DNA of 64,000 bases. It comes from Thozetella sp. PMI_491. Its lineage: Eukaryota; Ascomycota; Sordariomycetes; Chaetosphaeriales; Chaetosphaeriaceae. Shown in pieces: positions 56,012 to 64,000 of the stretch. How positions within the stretch are numbered: position 1 is the stretch's first letter; the number at the start of each line of letters is the position of its first letter. The notes below the pieces were generated by a model. It made no database searches. It saw only the letters and a program-made list of their open reading frames with translations, and was not told where the DNA came from. The DNA is taken from contig MU270032.1 of assembly GCA_021432635.1 (NCBI GenBank), positions 930,001 to 994,000 of the forward strand. Reading direction: 5' to 3'. Both the position numbers and the translations under genes were made by a program.

Positions 56012-58297
56012 ATGATGGAGCGAACGGCACACGGAGACCTCGTGCTGAGGGACCGGAGGCGGCACGGGGCGCCTCCTCTAATACACCAGGCGGCGCCTCC
56101 TCTAAAACACCAGGGTGGATCGGCTCAGTCAGGCTCGGGTCAATCGTCTAGATCGTCTAGCTCCTCCACTAGCCTCTCTCGAGACTCCAACAGCTCCACG
56201 TCTACTGATACGTCCTGCGTGACTCTGAACTCGGACGGCTCAAGGAGGTGCCGCTCGTGCGGACTGACAGGCGCATGGCATTCGCGTCATGCTTGCGCTG
56301 CGGCACGGTCAGAGAAGTTCAAGCTGCCCCGCAGCAGAAGAGCGATTTTCATCTCAGATGCGGAGACCACATCTCAGGTGGTAGGCCTCCAAGTCTAGTA
56401 CTTCTCGGAAAGGATACCGCTAGCTAACAAAGATCCAGGACGCCAGTGCTTCTCTCCTTGGCAACATCCAAACGCAATTAACGGATCATGACGAAAAAAC
56501 CCAAGATCACAAAAACCACCCGATAAAGTATCTTGGATCTTACCAACCAAGCACCCAAAGAATACCTTCATGCTCAAATAGTGCATCTGCACTAACCCAA
56601 CGCGAGAAGAAGAGCCTGACAGAGCGGTGGCTTCTCAACCAAGAAATTTGCGAAGATTTAGCATACGTCACCAATACCGACTCCTTGGGCAAGGGTCATC
56701 TTTCCGTCCTAGGCACGGATGTGCTTCCAGGGCAAGAGAGCAGTACCTACTTGACCCGGAGAACGGCAGCAGTGTTAGAAGATCCATATTCTCAGAATAA
56801 CAAGCAACTCCAATCCTCGACTAGTGAACCGATCGCAGATCTAACGACCGAATCCGAGTCCAGTCAGACGGTTTTGAGGCAGCGGGAACGGGTCGATGCG
56901 ACAAGCAATCCAGAAAGCCGGGCAGATCTCAAGGATGCAAACAACACGTATGGCACTGCACTCTGTCAAGTGCGACATGGGGCGAGCAGGCCTCCCTTCA
57001 GCCCTACGCTTCCATGGCATCCTGCCAGCCCCGCGCTAGGTACAACTTCTGCAGGGACCGATCAAGGCTCGCCTTCTAGATCGGCAGGATCGATACAGGG
57101 CCGCGGCAACTATACTTCTGGAGCCAAGAAGCGGAAGATGACACAGAGCTGTCTAGGAGACATACCGGGGAAGCTGATAGCGATGACGATGGCGTGGCCC
57201 CGCAACCACCTAGGCGGAAGAACGGCAAGGGAAAGGACATAAGCCTACAGTTACTGGCATGCCCTTATCACCAGCATGACCCCTCGAAGTACGCTGGAAG
57301 GCTCTGGAGAGGTTGCTACGGTCCTGGTTGGGATTCAGCACATCGCATGAAGTGGGTGTCCTTTCTGAGCTAGCTCCTCTTGTCATTGCTTACGCATACA
57401 CAGGGAGCATCTATACCGACGCCATCGCCAGCCAAGATACCAATGCAAACGATGCGGAGAGCCTTTCCAGGACGAGGTTGATTTGAATGGCCACCTGAGA
57501 GCCGCAAAGCCCTGCAATCTGCGAGAAATGCCGCCGCTAGATGGGTTCGACTCCAAACAGGAGGGAGAGCTCAAGTCTAGAAAGAGGGTAATCACAGGGC
57601 TCAGTGAAGTCGAGAAATGGAAACACACATACAGGATTTTGTTTCCGCTCGTCCCCGAGACGGAGATCCCATCCCCCTGTAAGCCCAGCATCCCGCGATG
57701 AGGACTGACGAGACGGATACTGAACTTGGATTCACAGACTACGAGTATACCGACCCTCGACGCGATTCCTTAAGTAAGTATGAGGAATATTCCATACGGA
57801 AGATGAAAGGAAGCCTAGGTCCTGCTCTAGAGCAAGAGGTGGCAGCCGGAAGCGATAACACTGGAGCTATTTCCCCTGGAAAGCTCGTGGATATTTTCCT
57901 GAAATACCAGCGACTGTGCCTCCTCGACTTCCGAAACGAACACCAGGAACAACTTGCCTCGCCAGCATTCACAGGTGACTCGCAAACTATTGAAACGGTT
58001 GATTCTGGCTGCAGGGGGACACCAGAAACAGAGACAGCAGAAGCGCTTGAGTGTCTATCTAGCCCGAACGATCAGCATTTTTTTTCGGGTCCTATGGACT
58101 ACGACCATATGGATAGTTTCGATCTCGACCTCTATTCATTTCCGTACGAGACTGTCGAAGTCATAATCGAGCAATCGCTTGATGAAAGTACAACAAGACC
58201 CACTGACTCTGGGTACTCGTCGCTGAGCACCAAACCGAGCAGCGAGTGCCACGCTCAGAGCCCAGATAGAGTCGCAATGGCGCATTACGACAAATGA
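56012..58297 (+). CDS. C2H2-type zinc-finger protein of the LACPYHQHDP family
   Basis: Plausible exons are 56012-56379, about 56425-57351, 57404-57678 and 57738-58297. The core is a fungal family marked by LACPYHQHDPSKY, RGCYGPGWDSAHRMKEHLYRRH and YQCKRCGEPF..DLNGHLRAAKPC, then RSRKR-like SEVEKWKHTYRILFP and SPYYEY. The C-terminus is acidic and Ser-rich. The N-terminus contains an 8-residue duplication (APPLIHQA/APPLKHQG). Near 57080-57140 two frames compete: either a one-base shift, or an intron at about 56970-57079 that rejoins the frame in phase 0. Presumed nuclear; target unknown. Confidence 0.6.
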
Positions 58298-58862
58298 AGA
58301 GAATGACATAATGATATAGCACATAACGGTGATAAGTTGGCACATTTAGATTTTAACACGAAGACAGAACAGCTTGCTCTACTTCCTAGGCATGCGAAGG
58401 AGTCGACGATAGTAATGACTTTCACTTTCCGGCACACATACTATTTGAGAATCAGGCATCTAAGGAGCATGCTTTTTCAGCATTCCTGAGGATCAGACTC
58501 TACTCCAAGCTGCAGTTTTCGGTGCCCGGAGATGCGAAGATAAAGATTGACTATATCACTCAAGGCACCACTTTCCCGTCCTACCTTTTATTGGCTGCAC
58601 CATGTGTCGCTTCGTGACATGATATTCACGTCTTTTCCAATCAGACATCATAGGCCTAGGAACTTCGATAAAGGCCCATAATATATATGCTTGAGGAGAA
58701 GGAAGCTCGGCTTCCTCTTGGTCACAGTTGAACCACTCTTACCCTCATTGATTCCTTAGAAAACCGCTCGTCACTGTCACAAGGCAAAAAGTGCTATATT
58801 GGACCTATTCCTTTGAGGCTCGGCGATTACCTACACATCCTACAGACCGTTAAACAGCATTC
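58298..58862. other. Convergent intergenic stretch
   Basis: Between the zinc-finger gene and the secreted SnoaL-like gene. No gene seen. Confidence 0.4.
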
Positions 58863-59491
58863 CTAAGCCGTCGCAGTGGTGTCGAGTTTGTAGCATTTGC
58901 CCTTCGGAATCGACTCATTCGTATCCCACTGAATGTGCTGTTAGCAGGAATACATACTGTGCGTACTTGGGATACATACGTGTTCGTGGACGCAGCCGTC
59001 GAGCCAGCGCCAGCGGTCTGTGGTCGAGTATTGCGCGTACGACATGTTCGTGCTCGCGTCAAAACACCAGGCGGTTCCTTGCTCGCTTCCAATCTTCTTG
59101 CCGTTACAGAAGAGCGACCAGATGGTATTTGGCCCATCCGCGTAGCCAGGGTGGTGTTGCTACGTTGCGGTTAATGATCGGTTTCATTTTACCTATTGCC
59201 GACTGTCGTAAGGAATCTCACCTTGTAGGTTGAGTCTATGAGAGAAAACATGGTCTTGGGATCTCCGTCGACAATAAACGCGCGATAGAATTTGTAGGCC
59301 CTCAGCGCCGTCTCCTCTACCGTCACAGATGAATTCGGCTGGCAGAGAGCCGGGGGTGCCTTCAAGCTGCATAAATTCTCTCTCTTATAGAGGGCTTCCG
59401 GGATCGCGATGGATTCGGCCTCAATCGCCGGGGCGGCCAGGCCGAGGGTAGGCGCCATAGCGCTGGCAGCGAGCAGCAGGAGAAGACGCAT
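58863..59491 (-). CDS. Secreted SnoaL/NTF2-like protein
   Basis: Exons 59222-59491, 58980-59159 and 58863-58928 with introns of 62 and 51 bp give 171 residues. A strong signal peptide (MRLLLLLAASAMAPTLGLAAP) precedes a compact domain. The domain contains YKFYRAFIVDGDPKTMFSLIDSTYKQHHPGYADGPN, the helix-then-sheet pattern of SnoaL/NTF2-like folds, where His-rich pockets bind small hydrophobic ligands. Mature protein has seven Cys (LCS, LCQ, FCNG, WCFD, GCVH, KCYK), suggesting disulfides in an extracellular protein. A CTATATAG TATA-like box at 59559-59566 lies about 70 bp before the ATG. The function could be a secreted cyclase, carrier or effector-like protein; none is proven. Confidence 0.75.
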
Positions 59492-60106
59492 ATTTCACGG
59501 GAGCAGTCGCAAAACGATTAAGCATGAAATTCTCGGGAACTCGACGAAAGATCAGTGACTATATAGGTATGCCAAGCGATACTCCGCATGGGGGAGATAC
59601 CTACCCCTATATAATGGCGCGGGTAAATCGTGGGACCAAGACTCGTTGAAGACGACGGGGTTATTTAGCCACCTTGGTTCTAATATACGCCAATCTATGC
59701 AAACTACCCGGGTGAAGGCTGGACTACTAAGAATTATAGGCGCGGCCCTTCGGCGGTAGACAAAGCTCCTTGTCACAGTATAGGTGCCTTGCTTCTCAAC
59801 ATAGGAGAGTCGATTGCTCCCAATGCCTCTACCCAGCTGGTCGATCCTAGAAATGCAGGGAACTTATCTCATATAAAATCCTTGCCGTTGTATTATTGGA
59901 GAAAAAAGTAAGGTTTTGGCCTAAAAGGATACTGTATTGATCAAATCCAAGATCTGAAAGATGGCCAAGTTGTTTGCCGATGTTGGCTTCACCTTTACTT
60001 TTACTGAGCGCCAATAGCAAGAACTGCTGAACTAGTCGACAATCCTCAACTCCAACAACAAATATTATTCGTGAAATACGATTTCCCCAGCCATCTAAGG
60101 TTTCCG

Positions 60107-60739
60107 TCACTCTTTGCAAAGCTTCGGAGCTGCATGATTGATATCTGCCCTTCCTTTAGGAAAAGCGCGATGGTCTGGCGTACCAAAGTGGCTACTACTC
60201 TTCTCGGCCAGAAACCGCTCCATAGGGGCTAATCCTTGATGGCTGTCCATCGCCTTGGCGACGATAGTCTCAGGCAAGTCGAGGCTGAGCAGCTTGAAAC
60301 CTCGAATAATGGCGGCGTGGGCCTCCTCTTGATGTGCCATACCATTGATGTGCATGGCAAGGTTTTTCTGGGTCAGACAGACTGCTGGAAGTGGCGCGGG
60401 TTCTGACATCCGGTGTACTCCAGGCCGAGTCGAGGGCACTGGGAGTGTACTATTTAACGGACCATCTATCTTGGCTCGATTCGCGTCGCTGGGTCTCGTG
60501 GGCTCATCGGGGCTTCTAGGAACATTGTCAGGTACAGGGTTTATGGTTTCAAATAGCCAAGATATAAAGAGATAAATAATGAGAGAGGGAGTAACCATAA
60601 TACATGGTGGGCAGGGCCAAGAAGCAGTAGCCCGTACGGGTGAGGGTGCAGGAATGTTGAAGTATTTAAGAAAGGCACCTTTTTGAGAGTTGAACTCTGG
60701 TGGAGAGCTCCATATTAGTTTGCTTATCAGATCCTGCAT
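60107..60739 (-). CDS. Possible hypothetical protein with one membrane segment
   Basis: ATG-started frame of 210 codons with one hydrophobic segment (IIYLFISWLFE at about 53-63) and a Pro/Ser-rich middle. It resembles no family known to me. It may be a chance open frame or one exon of an unresolved gene. Confidence 0.25.
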   Translation of the reverse strand: MQDLISKLIWSSPPEFNSQKGAFLKYFNIPAPSPVRATASWPCPPCIMVTPSLIIYLFISWLFETINPVPDNVPRSPDEPTRPSDANRAKIDGPLNSTLPVPSTRPGVHRMSEPAPLPAVCLTQKNLAMHINGMAHQEEAHAAIIRGFKLLSLDLPETIVAKAMDSHQGLAPMERFLAEKSSSHFGTPDHRAFPKGRADINHAAPKLCKE

Positions 60740-61157
60740 TACTTGGCCCTGCCATTGCGTAGGTATGTTATGGAAAGATGCGTTCGGTGATGCAGAGCGA
60801 GGTCAGAGATTAACGGGCTGAGATGAAGATATAGGTTGAACGGTTCTCCCAAGCACTATTTATCTTCCGTGGCAACCCTTAGGGGCTCGTGGGATGGGCA
60901 TCTTGTTAAGCAATTACGCCAGGAGACCAATTTTGCAGGCTGCAAGAGTCCAGAGCGTGGCGAGGTACTTTGTTCCATTGCGATTACAGCCCCCCTTCCT
61001 ATCACATCGCAAAACTAGGTCGTAAAGTCTGCAAAAAGCAGTTTTGCTAGACATTAGTCCTTGACTGGACTGGCCATGTCGATGAGACGAAGCATGAATC
61101 AGTCGGGCGGCTCCTAGGAACTGGGCTCTTCACTTTGCATTTGTGGCGTTCCAAGGG

Positions 61158-61440
61158 TGCAAAATGCAGATTTGGTATGGTCCGCTGAGACTTCAATTGT
61201 CTACGAAATGGGGGCGAAATGAGGATGGGGATGCAAGGCGCACAGCACTTTGCACATTTACAAGCTGCAAATCCTTGCAGTGACTGCAAAATGCAGATTT
61301 AGTATGGTCCGCTGAGACTTCAATTGTCCACGAAATGGGGTCGAAATGGGGACGGGGTATGCAAGGCGCACAGCACTTTGCACATTTACAAGCTGCAAAT
61401 ACCTGCAGTGGGTGCAGAATGCAAATTCTGCACCTACAAA
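61158..61440. repeat. 127-bp tandem repeat, two copies plus a partial third
   Basis: A unit beginning TGCAAAATGCAGATTTRG starts at 61158 and again at 61285 with only a few mismatches. A degraded third copy begins near 61413. The unit is rich in TGCAAA/TTTGCA words, including GCACTTTGCACATTTACAAG at its end. It does not encode a conserved frame in both copies and lies 200-500 bp upstream of the Clr5-ankyrin gene. Confidence 0.8.
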
Positions 61441-61651
61441 CCGCAAATCATACATTGGTTCCAAGACGCTCTCCATCCCCCCTCCCCAGCCAAAAAAGAT
61501 GCACATTGCCTTGTCCTATGCCAATTAGCAGTGGGCTTGGACGTAGGCATCAGAGAGGTGTGAGTGGGGGTTCCATGTCCACAGGCGGTGCAGCATCAAT
61601 CCCAGTCGGTCACCGCGTGCAAAGTGTTGGCGGGCGCGGAATATAATTGGC

Positions 61652-63798
61652 ATGCTCCCCAACGGCGATCTAAAGCATTTTTCCAACTGCATCTATGGTT
61701 GCTACACTGCTTCCAGTCCTGGGGCCACGGACTACCCGAGATTGCGCAAAATGGTAAAAGAATGGACCTTAACCCTTCAGGAGGACATCCGACAGCTCTA
61801 CCAGGAAGAAAACAGGCCGCTCTCAGAGGTGATGCGTCTAGTCAAGGGCAGGCACGGCTTTGTTGCGTCGTAAGTTGCTTAGCTCAAGGGTTTCTCACCG
61901 CAGCGCACCCGCTAATGGCATCACTCAGGGAACGATCTTACCGATCACAGCTTCGCAAATGGGGGTACATGAAATACAACACCCAGTTATTTACGAGGCC
62001 TGGCCCAGGGGCGCGAGGTGTCAAGCGCGTGATCCCTCCTCTTCCGCAACGCATTCCTCAGCCTGCCCCACCAGACCCCCTCCAACCATCCATCGACCAA
62101 AGTGGAGGATCGAGGTGATTGTCCAGTCCTAGATAGCTAGAGGTGTGGAGATTGCCGGCTGACTCAAACTAAAGCATATTATCGCACAACTTACCTGGCT
62201 TCTCGTTCGACACCTTGTTCAGCTCTACAAGCACAACATCGGCCCCGGCCAACAACCAACAGTACGGCGGAGTGGGACAAGGCCTAGACCACGGTTCCGT
62301 GCCACATCTTTCATTTCACTTTCCAAATGATGGACAAGAGGATGGTCAAGGAGGAACCCCACTTCACCGTGCAGTCATCAACGGAAACACGCAGCAAGTG
62401 CAATCACTCCTCTTCGCCGGGGCTGCCATTAACGTGAAGGATCAATTGGGGAAAGAGCCTCTACACTACGCTCTAGAGGGAGGAATGGTAGAGAACACCC
62501 AGCTCCTTCTCAGATTTGGCGCCAATGTCAATACCAAAGGTCCTCTCGGCCGCTCCCCACTTCACCTGGCGACGACGAACGCAAGCGTTCTCGAAGCCCT
62601 GCTCCAGCAAGGTCCGGAATTGTCTGTCCAAGATGACAAAGGCGACACACCGCTTCACCTTGCCGTGTCTATGAAGAATTTTGCGACTATAGACCTTCTG
62701 GTTGGAGCCAAGTGCGATGTCAACAAACACAATAAAGAGGGCTTCACACCATTTCACAGACTTGTTAGTCTCAAGTACGACGACGCGGTTTACGACAGGA
62801 TCAGGGCCTTTCTCGTGTGCGATGCAGATGTCAACATACCACTCCCCGATGGCAGAACACCATTCCAGGTGGTACTTTCAGCATTTGATGAGAACACAGC
62901 ATATCATCGGTACAGCGGGGGAATAAGCCCTGTGATAGTTAAACTCTTTCTAGAAAAAGGTGCCAGCGTACTTACACCGGTAAAGTCCGGGGAACCTTTT
63001 GTAGAACATTTCTTTCAAAAAGTCTTTGCTCGATGGCGAACAGAAAGAGAGCTGAGCATAATTCTCTGCAGAGTTTCTGGCGATGGCCATTTTAACCGCC
63101 TCGGTCTATCCCTTTTACACATATTATCAGCCAAGTGCAAGAATATTTACGGCCAAGAAAAAGTACCACGCTTGATTAAGATCGTTCTTGATAATGGATC
63201 AAACCCAAACTATCGCAACGCTGACGGCCAGACGCCTCTATTGGTTCTCCTCAAAACGAAAACAAACGCATGCAGAAATGTCCAAAATGCCGTGTCCTTA
63301 CTCCTAGCCCGTGGGGCTGACCCGTTTATGCAAGATTCGTCTAGTGCCTGTCCAATATTCGAGGTGCCAACACTATTCGCCGAGAACAGTGCAAAGGTCT
63401 TCCGTCTCTTCCTGGAAGCAGACATCAGCCGCCGCCGAGGATCGGAGATGGCAGAGGATGGGCACAACGACGCATCAGAGAACCCCGCCTGGGTAGAATG
63501 GAATCAGGCTGTGAGGTCAGATTCCTGGCCCCAATCGATGCACCTGATCCTCGACTCGACAGTACCGCTTTCCTCTACTATGGGCAAGTCTTTGAAAGAG
63601 GTCGCCTGTGCAGTCCTGGCGGAGGTATATGTTCGAGAAGCGATGAATGGTTCGAAGGACCAATTTGATGACATGGCTCAGAAAAGAGGCTACGTAGCTG
63701 GGATTCTTCAGGATTGTCGAGCTAACCATGCCCCCGTGGCCGTCGAAACCTTCGACCTCCTTCTAGATCTGTGCGAACGGGAGATGGGATCGGAATAA
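61652..63798 (+). CDS. Clr5-domain ankyrin-repeat protein
   Basis: Exons 61652-61869, 61929-62114 and 62223-63798 (introns 59 and 108 bp) give 659 residues. Residues 27-95 match the Clr5 domain: KMVKEWTLTLQEDIRQLYQEENRPLSEVMRLVKGRHGFVASERSYRSQLRKWGYMKYN, split by the first intron at the expected place. After a Pro/Ser linker there are ankyrin repeats: GGTPLHRAVINGNTQQVQSLL, LGKEPLHYALEGGMVENTQLL, RSPLHLATTNASVLEALL, GDTPLHLAVSMKNFATIDLL, GFTPFHRLV and later GQTPLLVLL. Clr5 is a fungal-specific helical domain, sometimes linked to gene silencing. A nuclear or scaffold role is possible. Confidence 0.82.
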
Positions 63799-64000
63799 AC
63801 GAACAGTCTCTTCAGAGCATCTGCTACTTGTACATATGCACAGAAAAGCTTCCCTCGTTAAGACTGGCCTTTGACTCGTTACCACCCCAGCCGGATATGC
63901 AAGAGTAGAGGGTTGGTTTTCATACCACTTGGAACTAATGGTTCCCTAAATCACTTGGCCATTAGATTCGAAACGTAGAGCAGGTGAGACAGAGTTCGCT
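63799..64000. other. 3' flank of the Clr5-ankyrin gene
   Basis: Presumed 3' untranslated region and start of intergenic DNA. Nothing else seen. Confidence 0.4.

Noticed and set aside
1-64000. tRNA, rRNA, CRISPR array or intact transposon
   Set aside because: I looked for tRNA B-box-like TTCGANNC contexts with pairing arms, regular spacer arrays and long transposase or polymerase frames and found none that hold up by eye.

Overview
The window is nuclear DNA from a filamentous ascomycete (Pezizomycotina). Genes are split by short introns of about 50 to 110 bp with GT..AG borders and a CTGAC/CTAAC-like branch site. The gene families are typical of this group: HET-domain protein, Zn(II)2Cys6 regulator, Clr5-ankyrin protein, GLEYA/PA14 secreted protein, PRISE-type reductase and a jacalin-tailed metallopeptidase. 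I see no tRNA, rRNA, CRISPR or bacterial features. Exon borders were worked out by hand from splice signals, reading frame and remembered family sequences; no database search was possible.

Layout. 0.2-3 kb: a type-B carboxylesterase, then a single-pass membrane protein. 3.6-19.7 kb: a block of metabolic genes in mixed repair. Aldehyde dehydrogenase and a lactonase-type metallo-beta-lactamase read cleanly. A PRISE reductase, a sugar transporter, a zinc alcohol dehydrogenase, a Zn2Cys6 regulator, a class III CoA-transferase and an acyl-CoA dehydrogenase all carry apparent frameshifts or in-frame stops. This looks like a decaying catabolic cluster, although base-calling errors could explain some of the frameshifts.

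20.1-24.7 kb holds the most unusual locus. One uninterrupted 1148-residue reading frame joins a methyltransferase-like domain, a berberine-bridge-type FAD oxidase, a phosphomevalonate-kinase-like P-loop kinase and an adenine-phosphoribosyltransferase-like domain. It lies head to head, 345 bp away, with an intact GTP cyclohydrolase I gene. A truncated phosphate/glycerophospho-type MFS transporter lies beyond. I infer a specialised purine/pterin or nucleotide-like metabolite pathway, possibly 7-deazapurine-like. That is a hypothesis, not a recognised system.

25-40 kb is gene-poor: a zinc-finger protein, an unrecognised protein, a methyltransferase fragment, a broken HET gene and an intact secreted GLEYA/PA14 protein behind 18-bp leader repeats. 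40-44 kb has an O-methyltransferase with a probable GC-AG intron and a monocarboxylate-type MFS transporter. 44.8-54.6 kb looks like ordinary genome: metallopeptidase with jacalin-like tail, LPPELR-type protein, BTB protein, J-domain protein and short-chain dehydrogenase. 56-64 kb has a zinc-finger protein, a secreted SnoaL/NTF2-like protein, a 127-bp tandem repeat and a Clr5-ankyrin protein.
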